DNA of 64,000 nucleotides from Bolinopsis microptera (Eukaryota > Ctenophora > Tentaculata > Lobata > Bolinopsidae), in NCBI RefSeq assembly GCF_026151205.1, contig NC_087073.1:11106411-11170410 (forward strand), in the 5' to 3' direction. The position numbers were made by a program, and so were the translations under genes. This document shows, piece by piece, positions 54,014 to 64,000 of the stretch. A model generated the notes under the pieces. It had not been told where the DNA came from, did no database searches, and saw only the letters and a list, made by a program, of their open reading frames with translations. Position 1 is the stretch's first letter. Each line of letters opens with the position of its first letter.

Positions 54014-57000
54014 TTGAGTCGTTAATTGCACACACGTGTTCTTCGGTATTGACATCTGAGTTGATACCTCAATTGTTATCAATACCATGTCTCACAAGAT
54101 TATGTCGACTCGATAGCAGTTTATCAATTATCTACTATACCAACAAAATAGCATTATAAAGTAATGCACATGTCAAGGTAATAACAATACTTATATAAGT
54201 CATGCGACTGGATAGATTATAAACTGCATTATTCTATCGTATTTTTATTACTATTAGCGCGGGAGACCTAAACTTTACTGGGGTCCCCAGGTAACAGACA
54301 ACTGTGATCCGAAGTTAAGAATGAGCTCCTGCTCCGATCACACATTATAAATATAAACCTTGGCAAAGAAATTAGACGTCCTTCCTTTCAATTACCAAAC
54401 TCTCTCCCGCTTGTTATTTGGAGCCTGGACCCATTTTAGCGTTGGTTTATCGATGAGTAAGGCAGCTAACAGGGCTGAAGAAGTAATAGCTATTCTTTTG
54501 TAGAGTAGAATCATGCTCTTAAAGTGGAGCTAATGAAGCCAGCTGACTGATCATTTGACGTGAAGCTTAACGGTAACCAGGCCACGGGGCCAAGGCTCAT
54601 CATTATAGTTAGTTTGATTGATTGGAGCGATTGGGACCATTCAAACAAGTAAATGATGGTGCGGGGAGCTAATGGCTCATTACTAATAGAATTAGAATGA
54701 TAAGTAATAACAGTAAACGGTCTTGCAGAAGGCAAGATTTGAAGCATAATATCGATTAAGTGCTGTGCCATTCGATCTATGATGAGAAGTTCGTACGGTA
54801 CGTACTTTAAAAAATTGCTGTACCGTACGTACTAATAAAATTATAAAGTTATAAAGTACGATAAATGGGTTTTCGATGGAAGTCCGACTATCCTGACAAA
54901 ATGATAACAGGTGCACTTGAAATGGCGCTACGGGCACCTAAACTTATGTCGCCGCATTCTTATTTCCATCATTAGAATAGTATGACTGTACGTACTCCTA
55001 TTTAATTGAGTATCCTATCTAATTGAGTATCCTCCTATCTTATTGAGTATCCTCCTATCTAATTGAGTATAATTATTGCAGTTATTCAAATTAATTTATT
55101 GTCTTAAAAATTGTTTAATTCGACTTTAGCATCACTTGCACCAAAATTTTGGTTTGAAAATTGCATACATACCTGCCAATTTTACAACAATAGAAAAATA
55201 AGTGATAAGGTAAAAAACGGACACCATTTTTTCAGAAAAGTTTGAAATCTGAAGATTTCAAACTTAAACAAAAGATCGCTCTGTATATGTGATTTTGATG
55301 GATCCAAATAGTGCAACATCTGAAGAATTCATTAGCAATGCCAGCCGTTGCAAAGCTATCCAAATAATATAATATCCTTGTATATAAGGAGGGGGTGCAT
55401 GTTCAAAGCCCTGCACCTCGAAACATAACAATAACATAGGTCGCCAAAACAAAACGATTCAGCGCTGAAGGCTGATACTTTTTATATCTTTTATATCTTA
55501 AAGTGATAACGTCAACAGTGCAGTATCAAATTAATATTAGCCAGGATAAGTATTATGATAAGTATTATAATATCGATAAGCATTATGATAATTTATATTA
55601 TAATAAGTATAATAATAAATATTGATATTATAATAATGATAATACACAATAACAATTCTTAAAGGGTCATTCAAAACTTACGATTAACCGCATAACATAA
55701 CCATTAATCACGGTTACTGGATCATGAATCATGATATAACTGGAGGTTCAATCTTGATCGATTTTATAGTACATAGTAGCGGAGAGAAAATGACGTCATC
55801 CGACGTGTCAAAACCAGAATTTACAGCGCTCATAACCAATTCCAATGAAATGTCTCGCCACTTAATAAGTTAATAGATATTAAACAGCAAATATAAATTA
55901 AAAACAGACCATCTGCGGCATTTCAACTACTCGGTGAGAAAGATGGTTAATAAACTTGACAACTGAAGAACTGATGCCCAGTGGGGAGATGAAGCATAAA
56001 TACTTAATTAATTAATTACGTGTTTATTTCTCAGTAAAGAACTGTTACGAGATCAAATGTAGCATCTTACTCGACTGAAATGTCATTAAAAATAAAGTGT
56101 CCAGGTTACAGTAACGTATGAATAAAAGATGGACGATTAGCTCACAGAGGTTTGGTATTTTGAATTACTAAACAAATGCCCAAGGCACGAGCATAATTAT
56201 TACACTTCAGAATACCAAACTTCCATAAGCAGTGCTCGCGGTTATTTATATTGCTATAAGTATAATTCTTCTCGACCTGGCAACACAAAAGAAAACTGAA
56301 TGTTTGATGTTGCTAGAAATTTACGGTCACGAATGATACCCATAAATATTAACACGCGGGTCAGTAACCTGTAAAGTGTAAAGCTAAAAGGTTAGGAATT
56401 GTCTCACATTGGTAATGGTTAGATAAAGGTTTCATGACGTTCCATTGCAAGCTTTTGATATAAAATAGTCTAACACATAGTAAATTAAAAAAATTAAGTT
56501 TAATACTTTAATGTTTAACATGTGATATGTAACATAATTTACAAGCTACCCTTAGGCTTAAGTTAAAGCATCCCTAATATAAATGCCTTTTATATTTCAT
56601 TACCTGTGTCAACTGTCAAACAACAAACGAGCGCAAGCCCGGTAACTTTTAAAATTTTAGTGAGTGGCACTTCAAATGGTGGTAAAGCGATATAAATCAT
56701 TTGCTTCACGCTATATCGCAGCCATTCGGCCATATCCAGGGCGTACCAAAGGGAATGAATTGTCTAACCAATAACTGAAACTCTAACTCGCATGACGTAA
56801 CTAATTGCACCCACTACTCTAACTCAGTACTACTACTCATAAAGCAGCTACATGACAGAGCAGGGATAAATATTATTTATTAACTAAAAGTTTACTGGGC
56901 CGGGCCGCGCTCAGCCTGTCATTCCGCCTAATCTCTATTATGTTAATGAACATAATAGCCTGGGGTCCCCAGGGAACTAAAAGTCTACATAACAAGGACT

Positions 57001-57860
57001 AAAACAAGCTATAATTTTGTTACAAAAAAAATTTTTGTATATAACTGTTTAGTGTTTACATGTTTAGTATTTGTCTCACCACTTGCACATTGCAAGTTGC
57101 AACCTTGGCTAGTTTTCAGCTACAGTAGCCCTTACTGGGCGGCGCTCAGTTAAGTAGCTGTCCGCTGTCATTCTGCCGCACGTGTCAGCCGTCAGGCCAA
57201 GCAACGTTTGGCAATTTAGTATTAGTGATTAGACACTAGTTCTAGTACTAGTAGCTATAGCTGTGCTACTGCTAGTAGCTCTCACAGTATTAAAGCAAAT
57301 CAGAGGGCTTTGCGCCTTGACGAGGACGTGTGATATAATTATGAATTATGTTAATGGACGATAGTGATACCCGTATAATATGTATGTTAACATCGTTTAT
57401 AAATAATATTTATTTGAAAAACATTTATTTAACGCGATCGGTCGATGATATGAGTTGCGAAGCAACTCCAAACTCGACGCGCGCGTTAGCAGTTAGTTGT
57501 TAGTACATCTAGTAGGTTTTAATTTGATACATGTTACGTATCACAAATATCAGAGATATTCCGCCTTCGGCGACGCGCGCTTCGCGCGCGAAAAGTGGCA
57601 TGCAACGTATGTCAAGTTTCAATACAACATGATGTATATTATAAATATTATACTTATAGTTAGCTAGTTAGTAGTTATACTTATAGTTATATAACTAATA
57701 CTATATCCAATATAATATTCATAGCATAAACCTAAAATAATTATGTCATGCAGCTTAAGTTATTTCAACAGCACATATAATGCAATTATTAACTTTACGA
57801 CTGATCTTTTTATGCTCTTTTGTGTTCTGGCGTTTATGATTATCATATTCATCGAACATT
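54014..57860. other. Gene-poor region with small repeats
   Basis: No gene is supported. Four copies of a ~20-bp unit (CCTATCTAATTGAGTATCCT) lie at about 54999-55072. A GTACGGTACGTAC stretch recurs with its complement at 54791-54832. The words CGCTCAGCCTGTCATTCCGC and GCCTGGGGTCCCCAGG at about 56907-56976 match those in the element at 57868-58108. CpG-rich words (GCGCGCTTCGCGCGCG) occur at about 57575-57590. Confidence 0.45.
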
Positions 57861-57867
57861 TTGTAGG

Positions 57868-58108
57868 GCCGCGGCGCTCAGCCTGTCATTCCGCCAAATC
57901 TCTATGTTTATGAATATTATAGCCTGGGGTCCCCAGGTAACGAAAATTATATTACGGTTAGAACCGGACCGATGCGCTCGATCCACTCGAAATCGCAGGT
58001 TATTAATATTATAAATATACCTGTTCGTACGGACATCCAACATCACTATCAGGCTTAATTTGTGTCCATAAAAGATATGGCGGAATGACAAGCTGAGCGC
58101 CGCCCAAG
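57868..58108. mobile_element. MITE-like element with GGCGCTCAGC...GCTGAGCGCC ends
   Basis: The left end reads GGCGCTCAGCCTGTCATTCC, and the right end is the complement (GGAATGACAAGCTGAGCGCC). Related end sequences occur at 56907-56935 and 57130-57170, so the family has several degraded copies nearby. No clear target duplication was found and there is no coding capacity. Confidence 0.55.
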
Positions 58109-60813
58109 GCAATATGATTATGAATAAGATCGTAGGGTTGAGGGTACGTTCCCCGAAATTTGAAATTGGAAATGAAAGTCTTGACAGATAAACGTGGATC
58201 TGAAAAATGGCAGAATTTTTATGATGTTAAATGATGTAAATGTGAAATTTAATATTCCTTTAAGTTTAACTTAAAGCGCTCGTCTTTTTATGTGGGTTAT
58301 AGCTATTACTATTAGAACTAGGGTTTTACGAAATATCTTAATCCTACCCAGTACCCATAACCTAAATCTAATAAATATGAAATTTTAAATTTCACAAAGT
58401 CTTATTTTGTCAAATGAAAATCTCCCATTTTGTAATAAGGGTGTACACGCATTTATAATAGTGAGAGCTGCGTTATCACTGATTGGACGTTCTTTTAATT
58501 TGTCAATTTGTGTCTGCTAATCTTGTTCATTGATGTACAATTGACTGAGACTCTGTTAAATGAAGTAAATGTTAAAATTTACGGAAAATTCATTACAATT
58601 ACAATAATATTTTCATGTTCCAACAAACGTCTGTGATTACAATTATAAAAGTAATAGAAAAATATTAGGCGTTATTAATAGAAAAGTGACTGATTAGTAA
58701 TAATTGTCAGTTATTGACTAAAAGCAAGAATTAGACCCGTCACATAAATCAATTTCCAGACTCTGCATTACTTAAGAGTCCTCGTGAAATATATGGATCA
58801 AAAAATGATCGCTCTGAAATCCAGTCCTAGTTTTAAACATTCTACTTCTAGTCGGAATATGCTAGAAAATTTATTAGCATGGAATCTTCTGCATTCTGGA
58901 GATCCTAAATATATGCTATCATAGAGACGACAAAGGACACCACAATAGGATGTCTTGGTTATAATTGAGGAAGAAATCGTTTAGCAGTAATTAAATTAGT
59001 GAATCTAATTAGAGGTCTTTCTCGAAATAATTTGCATTCCCATCTTAAATATTAATCTTGTTCGTAACTTGTTAACACAACCTAAATAATCGACAGAAGA
59101 ATGCTACATCGTATCAAATGATTTGCATTCAATACGGCAGTCTACCATACGGACGTTAAGCAACTGATACGCGGCACTAACAAGATCAAACACGGCCTCT
59201 AAGTAAGTACTAACATAATGAATCAACGATCTCTGTTGAACAATAAATCATACGCATAACGCACCATACCAACAGATATGCATCATATTCTAATTTCTGA
59301 GAATACGTTTATATAACTATAAGCAATTCAATTTTCAAGCGAAAAAATCTGAATCGTTAAGTGAAACGTTTTCGTGACAACTTTTTTTAAATAACTTAAA
59401 TCTAAACTAAAATAAACAAAAATTCTTTAAAAATAAAATATCGAAAATAAAAATCAAATTTTAAACTTTAAAACCCAACTGCTAAGACATCACACAGTCC
59501 CAGCGGTTTACTATCATCTAACTCAAACATCATGCTATCCCTAAATACCATCTCAACACTTGGGATCCGCACACGCATCCAACTGGTTGTAGCTTTGTAG
59601 AAATGAGAATTGTCTCAAATTTATAGCGGCCGATGAAGGCGTTGAATGGCGCTGCGGCGCGGTTGGTAAATGAATTCAACTATTAAGCGCAATGATCATC
59701 ATTCGTGATGAACTTGGTAACAAGGCGTAACCGTGAGAGCAGACATTTAACTAAATATCTGCGACTATTTGGCTACTTTAATGCTGCTGCGTTGGTAGGG
59801 TGGATTTATTGACTAAACAGCAGTTAAATCAACGCATTTTAAGACAAATCAGGATTCGTATCTGATACTGATCTCCATGAAGGGCAATTGAATAGCTCAA
59901 ATATCTGAATTACCAGCTCAATTATCTAAACGCCGCTGTGAATCAGACTATCGTGTGCTCAAATCAGTAGGTTATCTTAATACCATAATCTCCTAATAGT
60001 AATAAATAAGACTATAGTGCTGTCTAATGAAATTGGCCCCTACGGAACAGCTCCACCAATTAAAATACATACAAAATGAGAAGAGGGTGTGTCAGAAGCT
60101 CACTAACGATACCATTATAGAGGACATGTTTGCGGAGTATAGTAGACTCTAGATTAGGTAACAAATGGGCACATGTTCTGTAGTATCAACACTACCCTCC
60201 AGTTAACGACAAAATCAGAGAAGGATCCCGACCATTTGAGGTTCCAGCCCAATTTGCCCCCCCCCCCCCTCCCCAAAACAAGTACATATTATACTATTGT
60301 AATTGCATGGCCCAATGGCCGCACCACCCACAGTATGATTATAGATTCGTCCGGCTGATACGTAAGAATAGCGACAGATGCAAATATATTTGTATATTAT
60401 TAATATAACGATCATAATATGTCATGGAGAGGCTTGAGATGGCGGAATCCGAACTTATAAGTCAGATAACAAATACAGACAAGCCCGAGTTAACCTGTGA
60501 GAGTCTCAGTATTACCCACTTAGTTCTTCAATTGATCACTAGATTTGCTGTTCAATGGTTCGCGTGACGCATTTAAATTGCATCATACCTTTTGTCGGTA
60601 TACATGTATGGATTGAGTATGATTCTTAGGGAGCTGTTATAGTGGCAGATATATATCCCGGTAATTGCCATCAGTAGTCGAGATGATATTAAGATCTGTA
60701 CACGGATTGGACAGATACTGGAAGTACGTGACTAATCTCAGTAGTTTTTCTCCCTCTACAACCTACTCCAGGAGGGTAATTAGAGGGTTTAGAAAGTTGG
60801 GAACTGCTCACTG
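58109..60813. other. Gene-poor region, no gene recognised
   Basis: AT-rich unique sequence. A run of 13 C lies at about 60258-60270. The short open frames lack motifs. The right end adjoins the 3' end of the minus-strand Ig receptor gene. Confidence 0.45.
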
Positions 60814-63725
60814 TCACGTTTGTAACAAGCTACTCCCCCGGCTACTACCATTGTCTTGTTCACTAGCTAGGGATGCGTTCTGTACAGCGTTACTCAATAG
60901 TCCTATTCTCTCGTATTCGTGAATGCTCTCCGCGTCGGAGGGTGGAGGTTGGGTGTGGTCGGATGATTGCGGAGGAGGTGAGGATGTGTTAGTAGGAGGA
61001 TCTGGCCCCGGACTTGATCTGTTGTCTGTTTCTACCTCTACTTCCATACTGAAACATAAACCTAGTTATTGAGGGGGCTACTGAGCAAGAACATTATATA
61101 AACTACAAATGAGAATTTTTAGTGTCATATTGACAAGGATTGATCCACAGCCAACAAGTGAACACCAGGATAAAGAAAGACAAGGATGTAGGGTAACCTT
61201 GAAGTAGGTGGAGGTCTGATATCAGTGCGAGGGGGTGGTGTAGGACCCCTAGGTCCCCCATGAGCTGGCTCTATACTGGCTATAGAGTACCCTGGCTCGG
61301 CTGACTGTGTGTGCCCAGGGTGACTATCCATACTGTTACCAGCCGAGTAACCTGGAGAATCTCGCTGTACGGGTGTGAAGAATTGGTCTGATTGAGTCAT
61401 TCTCCGAGATGGTGGCTGGTGAAGTTCTGAAATGAGGATATTTATAAGTTTATCAACAGCTTCAGCTAGTTTACTATTCTATTTAACAGGAATAATTTCG
61501 GACATACTGCAGTTAATCATGATATTTACAAGCAAAGATAATCTATAAACTGTTAACTGACCTATTTCTGCCTGGTAAGCAGGCGGAGGTTCATCCTCCA
61601 CTGTGTCCCTCTGTGGCATGAGATAGGGCATTGCCGGCCCAATCTGCCCCATCAACTGCTGGGTCAGCATCTGCTGGCCCATTAGATGCTGGGCTTGGTT
61701 CCAATCAAACTGCATCTGCAATAAATGGGAACTTATAACGCTCTAAAAATATGGAGAAGAACTAATAAGAATCAACTAATTTGAAAAGCAGCGGGCTTCG
61801 TCCAAATTGACAATACCAGGTGGTTTCCAGTAGGCTAGATAGCAAATAAAAAGCACATTAAAAATCTGTGTTGAAGTTTTTCAGAAAAGAAGACCCATCA
61901 ATTGGTCACAGTAAAAAAGTTTGGGGATCATCGCCATGTTCAACACTCGGAATCCAAACGCGATCGAACGAATGGTAACTGATTTTCGTTACCATGACGA
62001 TACTTAAATTAATGATATTGGAAATATAGGCGATGATCCTTCCTAGTTTAAAAGCCCGCTTTACAAGACTCAGCAAGAAAATAAAGATAAAGCTTATTAA
62101 CCCTGCCCCCGTTAATCTAGTGTTTGGTGATAATAAAGCATTATTACAGCGTAGCCCCAATAGAGTGTAGCTGAAGATAGTCAATCACACATGCTTGCGA
62201 GCTAGGTACCTTGAGGCCAGGTCCAGGAGTTGCAACTAAAACAGGCCTCTTATGCACATATCCTCGGAAGGCGGGGTTCTGCAAAAAGATACAGTCAGAC
62301 CTCTATGCGAATTAAATACAGGTCTGACTGTTCTCTCGCGGGGATTAAAATTTTAATTCAAATATCAGAAATTTTCAGATCTCCTTCCCAACTAGCACTA
62401 CGAATTATGACGGAGTTATCTGCACTGTTACCATAGTAACAGTGTAGTTACCATAGTAACAGTGTAGTTACCATAGTAACAGTGTAGTTACCATAGTAAC
62501 AGTGTAGTTACCATAGTAACAGTGTAGTTACCATAGTAACAGTATAGTTACCATAGTAACAGTGCAGTTACCATAGTAACAGTGCAGTTACCATAGTAAC
62601 AGTGCAGTTACCATAGCAACAGTGCAGTTACCATAGTAACAGTGCTGCTAATATCTCACCTGTTCCTCCACATAGTGAGGTGTCATGACAGTGTTGGGTG
62701 TGTTAGGCATATCGCCATAGATCTGTTCTTGGTAGGTCAGAGGGTACATGGCCGGGACGTCCTCCTACGAGGGGTAATTTAGTAGTTAGTATCAATTATG
62801 GTTTAATTTCTAAAGTTAATGTAAGTTATACCCTCTTTAAAAGTTGAATTTTGAAACTGGCAATACAATGAAATTGAGCGTAATACTAATATACACTATA
62901 CAGAGTGTTTCAAGACGTGTGTCCAAATTTAAAATTATAACTTTTTATTTTATGAAGGAGCAACCTAATATACCTTTGTTCTTTTCCTCTTCTTGAGTAC
63001 GAAGTGTACGATAGCTGCCACTACTATGATAAGTATCAATGCGCAGCACACTATAATTATAATCTTCTTAACGTCGAATGGCTTTGCTGCATCAATTGTG
63101 GCGCCACTGTCTGGGTCTTGGGGGTTGTAATCTGAGAGGTCAACTTAAGTAACCAATTAATTAAATTAGGTGTTCAATAATGACGCTACTTTAGAGGAAC
63201 AAGTATTTTTACTGTTAACAGAGTAACTATTACCTGTAATAGCGACTTCGATATCACGACTACTCTTTGGGAGACCCACATTGTTGCTGACTTCGCAGTA
63301 ATATCTTCCAGCATCTGCAGGAACTATCCGGATCAGTTTCAACTCTCCTGATAATAATTAATTGATTAATTAATTAATTAATTAATTAAACAATATGGAA
63401 GTTTAAAAACATATAATAATAAAATGCAATTAGAGAAACAAAAATATCTTTGATTTTGTTTCAGGAACTCCACCATCCACCGCCATTTTGAATTTCAGTA
63501 GTTCAAGTTTTGCGGTTGATGACAAACATTTCCCCTCCCACGAATATTAGCAATTCGTGTGAAAGAATGTTCTAACTTACTAGGATAGGAACTGTTACCA
63601 TGGTTACTAACCTGAGTTCTGGTCGATTCTTGCACTCTCAGGAAGAGGACTACCGTTCTTTAACTTCCAGGTTACTGTAGGTTTGGGGTGACCATCACTC
63701 AAACATGTCAGAGTCACATCTTCAC
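60814..63725 (-). CDS. Ig-superfamily transmembrane receptor, 3' part (391 aa visible)
   Basis: Minus-strand exons are 63612-63725, 63234-63347, 62974-63131, 62660-62764, 62210-62278, 61562-61715, 61198-61426 and 60814-61048. All junctions are GT-AG and the frame closes exactly at a TGA. The first two exons form one Ig domain: DVTLTCLSDGHPKPTVTWKL (first Cys and Trp), then DAGRYYCEVSNNVG (the D.G.Y.C motif); both have the phase-1 borders typical of Ig exons. Next come a transmembrane helix (IIIIVCCALILIIVVAAIVH) and a KKRKR stop-transfer. The ~290-residue cytoplasmic tail is Pro/Gln/Ser-rich with a PPPAY motif (WW-domain ligand), PTPPP and PPP runs. It should be an adhesion or recognition receptor. 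The signal peptide and further Ig domains must lie beyond the window. The subfamily is not identifiable. Confidence 0.85.
62425..62641. repeat. 20-bp array of GTTACCATAGTAAC sites in the Ig receptor gene
   Basis: About eleven copies of a 20-bp unit (CAGTGTAGTTACCATAGTAA) lie in the intron between the exons 62660-62764 and 62210-62278. Each unit contains GTTACCATAGTAAC, which fits the imperfect-palindrome X-box recognised by RFX transcription factors (GTNRCC, short spacer, RGYAAC). Confidence 0.7.
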
Positions 63726-63728
63726 CTG

Positions 63729-64000
63729 GTCAAGATATCAGTTACCATGATATCAGTTACCATGATATCAGTTACCATGATATCAGTTACCATGATATCA
63801 GTTACCATGATATCAGTTACCATGATATCAGTTACATATACCATGATATCAGTTACCATGATATCAGTTACCATGATATCAGTTACCATGATATCAGTTA
63901 CCATGATATCAGTTACCATGATATCAGTTACCATGATATCAGTTACCATGATATCAGTTACCATGATATCAGTTACCATGATATCAGTTACCATGATATC
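63729..64000. repeat. 15-bp tandem array running to the window edge
   Basis: About 18 copies of ATATCAGTTACCATG, with one variant unit near 63833-63842. It lies in the intron upstream of the first visible exon of the Ig receptor gene and continues past the window. The long minus frame through it (repeating MVTDI) is a consequence of the 15-bp period. Confidence 0.9.

Noticed and set aside
53905-54159. 84-residue frame at the end of the 317-bp array
   Set aside because: The first half is repeat unit and the second unique flank; the frame exists only because the last unit is truncated.
57820-58112. Opposed open frames at the inverted GGCGCTCAGC element
   Set aside because: Mirror translations of the inverted ends; no protein features.
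63722-63994. 90-residue minus frame repeating MVTDI
   Set aside because: The 15-bp repeat unit is a multiple of three and free of stops; it is an intronic array, not a gene.
62425-64000. CRISPR-like appearance of the regular short arrays
   Set aside because: Repeats are contiguous without unique spacers and the locus is an animal intron.

Overview
This is eukaryotic, animal-type DNA. Genes are split by GT-AG introns with consistent phases. The proteins belong to metazoan families: a serpin, an Ig-domain receptor with a PPxY tail, a MANSC-domain membrane protein and an ERI1-like exonuclease. Much of the window is transposon remnants (Merlin, Penelope-like, hAT-like and PIF/Harbinger-like MITEs, a LINE ORF1 fragment) and minisatellites. 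I cannot name the species; an invertebrate is likely. All gene models were built by hand from frame, splice sites and phase, without transcripts.

Layout. 0.2-2.9 kb: a truncated Merlin transposase present twice in inverted orientation, nested in another dispersed repeat. 3.4-4.5 kb: an intronless F-box gene on the minus strand. 5.9-6.2 kb: a MITE ending about 35 bp before a three-exon MANSC membrane-protein gene (6.26-7.53 kb). 8.7-9.2 kb: a tentative small gene. 9.9-16.4 kb: a six-exon ERI1-like DEDDh exonuclease relative with altered catalytic positions and minisatellites at its splice junctions. 19.7-24.9 kb: a serpin with two common exons and three alternative terminal exons. 25.7-26.4 kb: a decayed LINE ORF1. 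28.5-33.5 kb: three four-exon genes on the minus strand for short secreted cysteine-rich peptides, with a fourth at 51.3-52.3 kb. 33.6-34.8 kb: head-to-head Penelope-like fragments. 34.8-44 kb: MITEs and a few protein-like ORFs of unknown function. 45.6-49.9 kb: a purine-rich satellite bounded by inverted G/C tracts. 52.7-54.0 kb: a 317-bp tandem array. 54-60.8 kb: gene-poor. 60.8-63.7 kb: the 3' part of an Ig-superfamily receptor gene on the minus strand that runs off the right edge.

Two systems stand out. The first is the peptide family: each of the four genes encodes a signal peptide, an acidic propeptide, a Lys-Arg site and a 30-residue peptide with identical four-cysteine spacing. Exon 4 is nearly invariant and the preceding part varies, as in processed neuropeptides, defence peptides or venom-type peptides. 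The second is the serpin: three phase-matched terminal exons would put different reactive-centre loops on one scaffold. Two have an inhibitory hinge (predicted P1 Tyr and P1 Arg) and one lacks it. The genes show no operon-like linkage; the peptide genes are a tandem expansion broken up by transposons.
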